Under the pieces are notes generated by a model, which was not told the DNA's origin, searched no databases, and saw only the letters and a list, made by a program, of their open reading frames with translations. Of a DNA stretch of 64,000 nucleotides, positions 35,085 to 45,403 are shown piece by piece. Positions within the stretch are counted from its first letter, which is position 1; every line of letters begins with the position of its first letter. The stretch comes from Cryptomeria japonica (Eukaryota; Streptophyta; Pinopsida; Cupressales; Cupressaceae), in assembly GCF_030272615.1 (NCBI RefSeq), contig NC_081414.1:5395501-5459500 (forward strand). The letters run 5' to 3'. Both the position numbers and the translations under genes were made by a program.

Positions 35085-35968
35085 ATGCCTCCAAAGGTAA
35101 TGACTCTAGAAGCCATCCGACAGATGGTGGCAGGGATGATAGAAGGATTGAAGGATGCATAAGGAAGTAGAGGAACCAGAGAGGTAAAGAAGGAGAAGGG
35201 AAAGGTTAAGACATAATGGTGTGATGAGACTGATGAAGAAGTGGAAGATGGAGAGGAACCAGTAGCAGTAGCTATGCCTCAAGACCAAAATTTATTCCTA
35301 GATGCAGTCAAATCCATTTCTAAGGACAATCTGGATGGATTACCCACATATGGAGGAAACCTCAATGGAGAAGAGTTGCTAGATTGGATAGAAGCTCTCA
35401 ATAATTATTTTGATTACAAAGAGGTAGTAGAAGAGAAAAGAGTTAATGTGTCCAAATCAAGAATGAGAGGATCAACATTGGTTTGGTGGAATATGATGCA
35501 ACAAGAAATGATACAAGAGGGCAAAAAGAAGATAACTTCATGGGAGCGTATGAAGATCACACTTAAGGAATAATTCCTTCCAGGAGATTATGATGTTCAA
35601 ATTCATAAGAGACTGCAAAATTTGAAACAAAGGGAGTTAGATGTCAATGAATACACTGAAGAGCTCCATAAGCTCAATTTGAGGGCTAGGAAGCATGAGA
35701 ATGAGGTGGAGAAGTTGGCCAGGTATATGAATGGCCTTAGATAGAATATACAAGATGAAATAAGTATCCTCATACTAGACATTGTCTATAAGTGTTTTCA
35801 GTTGGCCCTAAGGGAAGAAGAGAAGATAAAAAGGAGGAGTGAGAAAAATCAGAAACATAGGGGAGGAAAGAATTATAGAGGTAGAGGGAAATTTGGTAGA
35901 GGGCAGCAATCATCAAGAAGTGAAAAGTAGCAAGGCCAAGAAGGCAATGGAGACTCTCAGAGAGCAAC
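35085..35968 (+). pseudogene. Element F gag, first part
   Basis: The ATG at 35085 opens MPPKVMTLEAIRQMVAGMIE. The gag core follows with LPTYGGNLNGEELLDWIEAL, STLVWWNMMQQE, FLPGDYDVQIHKRLQNLKQR and VNEYTEELHKLNLRAR, the usual capsid-like retrotransposon gag pattern. A basic RGRGKFGRGQQSS stretch leads into the insertion point of element G at 35968. Five or so in-frame stops interrupt it. The remainder, with the zinc knuckle, lies after element G. Confidence 0.85.
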
Positions 35969-37173
35969 TGGAGACACCTAAAAATGGTCAACGCTTGCGG
36001 AGTCATACTTTAACATTTGCGCATTGCCTCATTTTAGGTTTTTGCGTCGCATTAACATTTCTCCTATGATTCGCACTTGGTCATTTGCGAGCATCGAGTC
36101 TTTCTTCTGCATTCTTCATTTGTCTCGCTTTAGAATTTGGTCTTGTCGATAACAACTTTCAGTCATGATTTTGGTCGATCCTTATCAACTTGTCAATCTT
36201 GTCATTTTATGATCGATTTGTCATCGATCGTCATCCTTCTCAATCATATCAATTTGGATCAATTAGTCATTGTTCCTCATCAATTGGCGCATTTATCAAT
36301 CAAATCAAATCAATTCAAAATCATGATTGAATCGACATCAATTTTATATCAAGACCTAATTGTCGTCCTTGCATTTCTAATTTAACCTTGTTTGTCATTT
36401 TCTCTCCATTCTCCCTCTAGGTTAAATAATTTATTTATTTATCCTAGGTCTTCTTGTCACAATTAAATGTTTATTTAATTGGCTAATTAATTCCCTATTT
36501 ATGAATTAATTAATAAATGAAAAATTATTAATTAATTCACTAAATTTCCTATTTTCTAATTTTCTAATTTTCTAATTTCTAATTCAATTTTCTCCTATTT
36601 TCCTCCAAATTTCATGGGAATGACATTTCAATTTGTCATAATTTGTCATAATTGACAATCAATCAATTTTGACATAGAAGTTTGTCATAATTTGTCATAA
36701 ATTATCAATCAATCAATTTTGCATAGAAAGTGCATAATTTGTCATAATTGACATAATTGATTTGCAAATTCCATTTGAATTGAATCATGCTAATCTTGTC
36801 TTTTCTCCAAATTTTTTTATAAATTGGATGAATTTCTTCAATCTAAGCCCCTAATCAGATTATCAAATTTCTAATCACTTTGTCAAATCACACTTTGAGT
36901 ACTCTTGAGCAATCATCTTGTCTACTTGCTTTCATATCATGATCATGCACTAGTAGGTGAGATCCACAACAAAACTATTTGGAGAAGAAAGAAGGACAAT
37001 GGAGCCGCATGAAGGAGACATCTGCATTTGGTTTGCTTAGATTTCATTTAGAATGTCTTGTCTTCATGCTTTCATTGAATGTTTTTAGGATTGTTATCAC
37101 TGCATTTTAGTTTTTGTGATTGAACTAATATTAATTGATACTTGCTTTGATGATTTCTGATTTCCTAGCTACA
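35969..37173 (+). repeat. Element G 5' LTR
   Basis: It starts TGGAGACACCTAAAAATGG (TGTAGACACC in the other copy) and ends CCTAGCTACA. It contains direct repeats of TTTGTCATAATT and TTTCTAATTT, and a stretch of TTAATTAA-type words. Confidence 0.93.
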
Positions 37174-37178
37174 TTAAT

Positions 37179-37198
37179 TGGTGAACCCGACATGAACA
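37179..37198 (+). other. Element G probable primer-binding site
   Basis: TGGTGAACCCGACATGAACA starts five bases after the LTR end, the expected place and the expected TGG start. It is not the initiator-Met site used by A, C and F. I could not assign the tRNA. Confidence 0.55.
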
Positions 37199-39263
37199 CT
37201 AACCATCTAACCCCTTTACTGTGTTTTTGAGTGCTTTTGAGTTGATTTGCAGGTCAAAAAACCCAAAAACAGGGCAGTGCAGGGTTTTCTGGGGACTTCT
37301 ACGCCTGTGTAAGACAACTTGCGCCCGTGTTAAGCATTCTGCACTTTTGTTAGAGACATTATGCGCTTGTGTTATGAGTTTTGCGCCTGTGTCATGAGTT
37401 CTGCGCCTGTGTAAAGTCCAGAAACAGAGGTGAAAATGCAGTGTTTTACTTGAAAATTGTTTGCTTTTGCATTCTGTTTTCTGCTTTTTGGTTTTTGGTA
37501 CTAATTATCTGTGCAGCATCTTGGCATACGCATGGTAAAGACAACAAATGAAACTACTAACATGTTTTATGCAGAATCGATAGTCAAAGAATAAACACCT
37601 CAAACTTCTAACTTGGGTTTTGCAGGTTGCCTTGGAGAAACAACTAAACTTGGTCTTTGCCATTAATGTTATAGGCACCTAGTATGATTTCTAAATAGGT
37701 TGGAATGAATCTATGCTTGATTTGATTGTTGAGTTTGACATTGGAGTAGGAGAGTATGCTCTCATCCTTCTTAGGGTGATTAGAAATCCAGATCTTCAAT
37801 ACCATGCTCATGTCTTTGATTGTTTGTCACCTTTAGAGGGCCTGCCTTCCCGACCATTTGCTTTTGCAAGCAAGTGATAATCGTGAGAAGGGAATGAGCC
37901 AAAGTGAGTACGGCTAGAATACCTTGACATTCTAACTCACTATAAAAAAATACCTGATGGGCGAAAGCTTTGAAGGAAGGGTTACGTGGGAATTGCAGTT
38001 ACTTGGGAAGTGATGACCCTTGAACTCTTTCTCATATCAACATCTAAGTAGGGCCTCGCGGTCTAAATCATGCTTGCACGACTACATTTGTTTGGTATCT
38101 TGATGGGCTTAATGTATCAATCACGCTTGCGTGACATCAAGGAGTAATGCTTAACAGAAATCCTGACTAAACACATTGTTTTTAGAGGCCAAAAAACCCT
38201 TCTAGTTGCTTGAGAAGGACAAGTTCGGATACTTGGAAGAGATACTAAGTTCGCCATGGGGAGATTTCCATAGGGACTGATGCTTGGCTGCCCTGAGAAG
38301 TGAGTGTCGTGGAGGGGAGCCCCTGGGGTCAAGCATCTATGTATTCTCCTTGAATCCCATAATGAGTCTACCTCTCAAGTACCTAATATCCTTGCCTACC
38401 ATAAGAAATGTGGGAATGAGCATGATTTTCTTGAGTCTATGTTAAAATATCTTGTCTTCTTTACTTGTCAAAAGTTGAATTGCATCTCATTTCAAAAGCA
38501 AGACAAATTGATTCAAAACAAGGTTAAACATAAGAGCATTTCATCCAACAAACATCAAAACACTTTCAAACATGGTTGTCAAACATTGTTCAAAATCTTG
38601 TCTTAGCATTCATGTCACTTACATTTAGGTTCATCCTAGGTTGCATTTTGCAAAGTTCATTGTCAAGTACCAAGGTTAGGTTTCACCTAGGTCATACTCT
38701 TTTGCATATCAATAAAAGTCATCCATTTACATGTGTCCTCTTGCATTAGAGCAATACCATTGTCATACATTTACATTTGCATACCCTAGGTCTCTTCATT
38801 AAGTTTAGGTCATTATCATATCATATTAGGGTTACTTGCATATTAATTGTCCCTTTGCATATAGTCTCAAAAACTAGGTTTTGTCATACTTGAGTAATCC
38901 AAATCTTTGATAAACCCTAAGTCATTGTTAAGAAGTCTAGACCTTGTCAAACCTTTTATTTTTAAGTCATTATTGTCATTTGGTCAAACCTAGCTTAGTA
39001 TCCAAGCATATAGGGGAGACTTTGTCATTTGTCCTTTTGTCACTTGGTCCTTTTGTCCTTTGAGGTCTAGACATCATTTCAATTTCCTAAGGGTCTCTTT
39101 TTAGATTTGCATTTCAAAAGTTTGTCAAAATTTTGAAAAAACAACCAAAAACATAGGTTGCATTCTTGCCATAGATTGCATCTTCATTTATTTAGTTTGC
39201 ATTTAGTTGCATATCATACATTATCCTTGAAAAATTCCATAAATATTGCATTTGCATAGTGAA
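37199..39263 (+). other. Element G 5' leader
   Basis: About 2 kb without a conserved frame lies between the primer site and the ORF. It holds the 23-bp repeat, then sequence rich in GTCAT and CCTAGGTC-type words (38600-39010). Two TTTGCAGGT sites could act as splice acceptors. A short plus-strand frame at 38304-38606 shows no motif. The leader probably carries packaging signals, but nothing in the sequence shows this directly. Confidence 0.5.
37296..37425 (+). repeat. tandem repeat in element G leader, about 23-bp period
   Basis: Six degenerate copies of TTCTGCGCCTGTGTTA-like units follow one another just downstream of the primer site. Confidence 0.75.
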
Positions 39264-42080
39264 ATGTCTATTGAAACAAGGTTCCAAGCACCAATGATGC
39301 AACAAAGTTTGACATATCAACCGACAATGCAATCACAATTATATCAAACCCAACAACAAGGCAATATCGATCAAACTCTTTATGATGAAACAAGTCTCCA
39401 AATACAAAAACTAGAGGAGAAACTAGCTCAAGAAGAAGAGATATTGGAACAAAGAGTGAAAAACATTGAGAAGAATAGATCACAAATGTCCAAAGTGTTT
39501 CGAAAATTTCCAGGTCAAAATCCAAAGATTGAGCCAATTGATGTAAGATCTCTTCTTGAACGATCAGACATACCAGCTCTCCTCTCACAAATAGAGATGA
39601 TGAAACAATTTCAAGAAAAGAGACAACATCAATTTCAACATTATGTGCCTCCACAACAAGAACAAGAAGGTGTTCACTATTAATCAGATTTTCAACCATC
39701 AAAACCAAAGGTTCAACCAATTGCTCAACATATACAACCAATACAACCAATGGTCCAATTTCAACAATATGTCCAACCAACTATACAATGTCAACAAATG
39801 GTTCAACCAATGGTGGAATATCAACAAGTTCAATCAACATATCAATGTCAACAACCACAACCAAACATTCAAAAACAAAGGTTGCAGCACACACCAACCC
39901 AAGTTTCAAACATGTCGGAACAATTGAACCAAGTCCAATATCAAAACATGATATCAAACCAACTCCTTTCCAAACAAGTTCAAATTCCAGATACAACTAT
40001 GTCAAAACCTCGAAAGAAAGGTGGATTTATTGCAATGCTCTTAAGGAAACTACCAAGTGAGTTCTTTGAGGAAGATCAAGATAATACAATTATGTCTAGC
40101 AATGCCTCATCCCCCCACAAGCAAATTGACTCTCCAGTGGCATCTATCCCTACACCTCTAGAAGTTTCACAAGAACCTTCCATATTGTCCTCCTCAAATA
40201 ATACACCCAAGGATGCAATTACCCAAGGGCTATCCATAATTGATAATCCAATTCATGATGCACATCCTTGTCATGTTTCAGAAATACAAGACCCAATGCC
40301 ACCATGCACTTTATTGCCATTACCTATTTTAGAGGACCCTATTCGAAGTCCCTCTTCCTCATGTTCAAGCATTGATTCCTTGCCAGAATCCATCAAAAAT
40401 GTTCAAAGTGCATTTCCTTGATGCCAAAACATTGATTCCTTGTCAGAATCCTCCATGCATATCCAAAGTCCAACCCCATGTCAAGAAGATAATTTAGAGC
40501 ATGCAAAAACATGTCTTGAAACAAATCAAGATCAAGATCTTGAAACCTTATCATCCCATCCAATTGTTGACCAGGACCCCATGTTCCCAGACACTCACGA
40601 TGAATCCCCTATTCTTGTCAACCCTATCCAAAGTCCTATTGACACTCCATTCCCCGAGCAAGATCAAGATATCCTAGTCCATCCAATCCCAAACGATCCC
40701 CTTCCATTTCATGAACACAATGTCCTTTCCAATCCCATTGACATTCCACTTCCTAAGAAAGATCAAGATATCCCTTCCATCCTTTCCGATGATCCCATTG
40801 AAAGTCAAGAGCAAAGCACCTTTAAAGAGGACTTCAATGATCTCCCTCCTTGTCAAGATCAAATTATTCCTTTAAATCCTCCACAAGATCCTCTTGTTCC
40901 TCCATCTCCTTGTCTTAATGCTCCATATACACTCCAAGATCGCATTTCTTTTGATGATCCCATTATTTCTCCCATTCCATCTCTTGAAGAGCCTGTCATT
41001 GAACCATGTCCATTACACAATCCTAGTCCCCCTCATGATTCTAACGTGTCAGTGCAAGATGTTCATGAACCCTCGACATGCATAATGGGTTCTTCCACTT
41101 TGGTACAATCCGATCCACTTCAAGATCTCATTATTTCTCTCATATCATATCCACCTCATAATGGACTCGCGTCTTCTTCCCAAAGAAAAGGGTATCCTAC
41201 AAGTCAAGATATTCATAAAGGCAAAGGAGTAGATCTCCATAAGCAAGAATCTCTCCATATCAAAGAAGATCTTAAGGGTCATGTCTACACAGCTCACTCT
41301 CAAGACATTGGTATCCCTCCATCAAAATCCAAACATATCCCTTCCCCTCCATACCTTCCATCCATCTTAGGTCCTTATATCCCTTCATCCTCTATGCAAG
41401 GTCAGCAAAGGCACACATCCTTGAGTAAATTTCATCAATCCAAAATAACTCCATTTCATTCATATCCATCCATGCATTCCTTTCCCCCTCCAAGCAATTT
41501 GGATGCCAAGCATAAACGTCATAAGTCTAGCAATCCACATGTATTCAAGGATCAACATGTCCAATATAATCGACATGTCAAAACAAAGAACAAATTGATC
41601 TACAAAGAAAAAGAAATATCCAAAAGGCCAAAAAGGCCCACTGAGAAAAATAAAGAAAAGTCAAAATTTATATGGGTTCCTAAATCCCTTGTGCAAGCAA
41701 TGCACTCCAAGGAACCACAAAAGCATGAAAAATCAAAAACCATGTGGATCCCTAAGAAGCTCCTTGAAGCACAAAAAGAAACATCCAACTTGGCATCCAA
41801 AATTGCTATTCCTCCATCCAAACCTTCCAAGTCTATTCCTTCATCACCTTCTTCATCCATTTTGGGCCCTTATGTCCCAAAATCCCAAGCTATTCCTCCA
41901 TCCAAATCTCAATATCCAAAATCCATTTTTCCTCCATCAGTCCATCACCCCTCAAGGTGTGTGCCAATGTTGATCTTGCCTTCATTTCCATCCATTGAAG
42001 CCCAATTCTTCCAATACCCTATCCATTATCCAATGCATATTTTTCATCCTTCAATCCCTTTGATCCAATCCTTTACATAA
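39264..42080 (+). pseudogene. Element G long ORF, unknown protein (938 codons, two stops)
   Basis: One reading frame runs from the ATG at 39264 to 42080, broken only by TAA at 39681 and TGA at 40419. The N-terminal 140 residues include a coiled coil (SLQIQKLEEKLAQEEEILEQ) followed by SLLERSDIPALLSQIEMMKQ. A glutamine/proline-rich part comes next (many VQPxxQxQ repeats, about 39690-39900). A long acidic proline- and serine-rich region follows with repeated DPIxSP, DQDIL and HPIP words. The C-terminal third is basic and has two diverged copies of PSSSILGPYVP (near 41370 and 41850) and two of a KSK-WVPK/IPK-L unit. No zinc knuckle, protease, RT or integrase motif is present. It may be a divergent gag-like or accessory protein. 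The composition stays coding-like across both stops, which argues for a formerly intact protein. Confidence 0.7.
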
Positions 42081-43028
42081 ATCCTTGCCTTAGTTTCATC
42101 TCGTTTTCCATGTCCTTATCCTACCAATGTCTTTGAGCATACTTTTAAAGGTCATGGTCCATTTTTTTCAAGGCTACTATCCAATTTTTAAAAAAGATGC
42201 TCGAGTCCTCCTTCCATCCCCTATCATGTGTCCATCTTCTATTGAAAAAGTCAAAATACAAAAAAAAAAGTGAGAAAAAAAAAAGCAAAAAAAAAAGTAA
42301 AGCAAAAAATAATTCATCCACTGGTGAAAACCTGGCAAACAGGCGCCTTGGGCAAGTACCATGATGAAAACCTGGCAAACAGGCGTCATGCGTAATTTAT
42401 GAACTTCTTGCACACCACACTTGGGGGCAGATTTCCTCCTTCATATCCTATTGCCCTTCATTATCCAATCGAACCCATGTAATTACCCTTCATATCCTAT
42501 TGTCCCTCATGTCCATTTTCCCTTTCCACCTTTGATCTTGACAAGGTTGAGGATCGTCATGAGCATCATGCATCTTGTTTGCAGCTTTTAGTTATCATAG
42601 CTTTTGGTATTTATCCATTTGCTTATTACGACCTTTCATCCATATTCCCTGTCTTATTGCAACTTTCTGCCACTATCCCTTATCCTATCCCGACCTTCAG
42701 TCCATGTCCCTTATCCATTCTTGGTCTTTCTTATCCTATCCATATCTTATCACTATCTATACACTCTTTTTCATTCCTTGATCTTGATCTGACATAAGGA
42801 TGCAAAATTTAAACATAGTTTCAAAAACCTCTTAACATGTCCCTCATGCCATGTCACTGCTTTACATTGTCATATCCAGTCTCTTGTCCCATCACGCAAT
42901 AGCCCTTGGAAATTGCATCTGTATTGTCTCCATAATAAAAGGCCTTTGTCTTCCCTCTATCCACCATCATTTCAGAAAGCCTATTTATTCACCTGTCATA
43001 TTCTTTGCCTTGCTAGACACTGGGGGGC
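42081..43028 (+). other. Element G 3' untranslated region, first part
   Basis: TGAAAACCTGGCAAACAGGC occurs twice 40 bp apart (42324 and 42364). Purine-rich CACTTGGGGGCAGATTT (42418) and CACTGGGGGGCAAAATC (43018) resemble the final polypurine tract. The rest is pyrimidine-rich without a conserved frame. Confidence 0.6.
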
Positions 43029-43275
43029 AAAATCATAAAAATTGAAAAATGTCCTGAAAAAATCATAAAAATTGAAAAATGTCCTGAAATAATTCAAAAA
43101 AATTGAAAAATGTCCTGAAATAATTCAAAAAAATTGAAAAATGTCCTGAAAAAATCATAAAAATTGAAAAATGTCCTGAAATACTTCAAAAAAAATTGAA
43201 AAATGTCCTGAAATACTTCAAAAAAAATTGAAAAATGTCCTGAAAAAATCTCTAAAAAAATTGAATAATGTCCTG
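43029..43275 (+). repeat. eight-copy tandem repeat of about 31 bp
   Basis: Units built on AAAATTGAAAAATGTCCTGA, each with a variable AATCAT, AATTC or ACTTC lead-in, occur eight times. TGTCCTG falls near 43051, 43081, 43112, 43142, 43172, 43204, 43236 and 43270. Confidence 0.95.
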
Positions 43276-44178
43276 AAAAATCCAAAAAAACAAGCATTTT
43301 GCAATACATAACCCCTCTGTGCATAGACAAATCACTGAGCATCCCTCCAACGACACACAATCATACATTGTGCTTTAATGAAATCATGCGTTAACAGATA
43401 AACTTTTTCCATCAAACCAGACATTCAAACTGATCACAATTGTCTTCTCAATCGAACATCAACATCAAAATCATTTGTCCTTGTCTCTTCTATCATGGGT
43501 CTTATACAGGGTGTGGTATACTCAAAACCAGACTATGTCTTGTCTTAGACGGGGTACCGCATGTCCTGAAACCAGACAACATGATCGTCCTATCAGCACT
43601 TTCAACTTTTGACAATGAAGATCAAGATGTTTGTTTGATTTGTTGGAATTTGTGCATCTTATCTTTTTACTGATTTATCTTTGGGCTTCAATCATGTTCC
43701 TATGTTGCTCGATGATGTCACTGAGTGATTTAGAGTGACCGGGATGGTTCATGGTCCTTTTCTTTTTTGTTGTGATTGTTGTTTGTTTGTGATGTGTCTG
43801 TCTTTTGCAAAAAGGGTTGCATTTCAGCTCTGGCCTTCAATGCCATGATGCTACGCATCCATTTTGCTACATTAAATTAAAGGTTCTCACCTACAAAGTG
43901 CATTACTGAAAGCAAGTTTTTCTTCGTCTCTAACTGTCCTTTGTCTAATTTCTTCTTACTAACATTTCTTCTGTCAGTCTTGGCAGTCCGTTTGATCCTA
44001 TCATCTTCTGTCATTCTTATCGATCAATTGGCCTCTTTTCTACATATTTCCGACCAATTCCTCGAGGGGGCATGCATATGTCATTGTTATTGTCTGGGGC
44101 ATTTTCATATGTCATTGTCATTGTTTGGGGCATTTTCATTATTGTTCTTTGAAACAACGCTTAAAATCGCATTGTCTC
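43276..44178 (+). other. Element G 3' untranslated region, second part
   Basis: No conserved frame. GGGGCATTTTCAT with ATGTCATTGTTATTG-like flanks is repeated just before the purine tract (about 44085-44145). Confidence 0.5.
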
Positions 44179-44192
44179 AAAGAGGGGCAAAA
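44179..44192 (+). other. Element G polypurine tract
   Basis: AAAGAGGGGCAAAA directly abuts the TGTAGACACC start of the 3' LTR. Confidence 0.8.
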
Positions 44193-45403
44193 TGTAGACA
44201 CCTAAAAATGGTCAACGCTTGCGGAGTCATACTTTAACATTTGCGCATTGCCTCATTTTAGGTTTTTGCGTCGCATTAACATTTCTCCTATGATTCTCAC
44301 TTGGTCTTTATCATTTGCGAGCATCGAGTCTTTCTTCTGCATTCTTCATTTGTCTCGCTTTCGAATTTGGTCTTGTCGATAACAACTTTCAGTCATGATT
44401 TTGGTCGATCCTTATCAACTTGTCAATCTTGTCATTTTATGATCGATTTGTCATCGATCGTCATCCTTCTCAATCATATCAATTTGGATCAATTAGTCAT
44501 TGTTCCTCATCAATTGGCGCATTTATCAATCAAATCAAATCAATTCAAAATCATGATTGAATCGACATCAATTTTATATCAAGACCTAATTGTCGTCCTT
44601 GCATTTCTAATTTAACCTTGTTTGTCATTTTCTCTCCATTCTCCCTCTAGGTTAAATAATTTATTTATTTATCCTAGGTCTTCTTGTCACAATTAAATGT
44701 TTATTTAATTGGCTAATTAATTCCCTATTTATGAATTAATTAATAAATGAAAAATTATTAATTAATTCACTAAATTTCCTATTTTCTAATTTTCTAATTT
44801 TCTAATTTCTAATTCAATTTTCTCCTATTTTCCTCCAAATTTCATGGGAATGACATTTCAATTTGTCATAATTTGTCATAATTGACAATCAATCAATTTT
44901 GACATAGAAGTTTGTCATAATTTGTCATAAATTATCAATCAATCAATTTTGCATAGAAAGTGCATAATTTGTCATAATTGACATAATTGATTTGCAATTT
45001 CCATTTGAATTGAATCATGCTAATGTTGTCTTTTCTCCAATTTTTTCTATAAATTGGATGAATTTCTTCAATCTAAGCCCCTAATCAGATTATCAAATTT
45101 CTAATCACTTTGTCAAATCACACTTTGAGTACTCTTGAGCAATCATCTTGTCTACTTGCTTTCATATCATGATCATGCACTAGTAGGTGAGATCCACAAC
45201 AAAACTATTTGGAGAAGAAAGAAGGACAATGGAGCCACATGAAGGAGACATCTGCATTTGGTTTGCTTAGATTTCATTTAGAATGTCTTGTCTTCATGCT
45301 TTCATTGAATGTTTTTAGGATTGTTATCACTGAATTTTAGTTTTTGTGATTGAACTAATATTAATTGATACTTGCTTTGATGATTTCCGATTTCCTAGCT
45401 ACA
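44193..45403 (+). repeat. Element G 3' LTR
   Basis: It is nearly identical to 35969-37173. Differences include a short insertion near 44305 and single-base changes such as CTTGTC/GTTGTC and GCCGCATG/GCCACATG. It ends GCTACA, after which element F gag resumes. Confidence 0.93.

Larger units (their letters stand above)
35969..45403 (+). mobile_element. Element G: young non-autonomous LTR retrotransposon without pol
   Basis: LTRs of 1,205 and 1,211 bp are nearly identical, with about ten substitutions and one short indel by eye. They enclose 7 kb with a primer-like site, a long leader, one 938-codon frame and a purine tract, and no protease, RT, RNase H or integrase signature in any frame. It is inserted in gag of element F. 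Flanks are GCAAC on the left and GTAGC on the right, which would be a five-base duplication with two transitions; this is less convincing than for the other elements. Size and structure fit a large retrotransposon derivative with its own protein. An enzyme donor is required, probably a gypsy relative, but none is in the window. Confidence 0.88.

Noticed and set aside
36137-36385. ORF within the element G LTR, repeated at 44301-44615
   Set aside because: Present in both LTRs because the LTRs are identical; no conserved domain and no other sign of coding.
39268-39780. 170-codon minus-strand frame in element G
   Set aside because: It is the antisense shadow of the Q/P-rich coding region; its Val/Leu-rich composition is explained by complementing CAA and CCA repeats.
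43029-43275. Possible CRISPR-like array
   Set aside because: Units are contiguous degenerate tandem repeats without unique spacers, in a plant retroelement.
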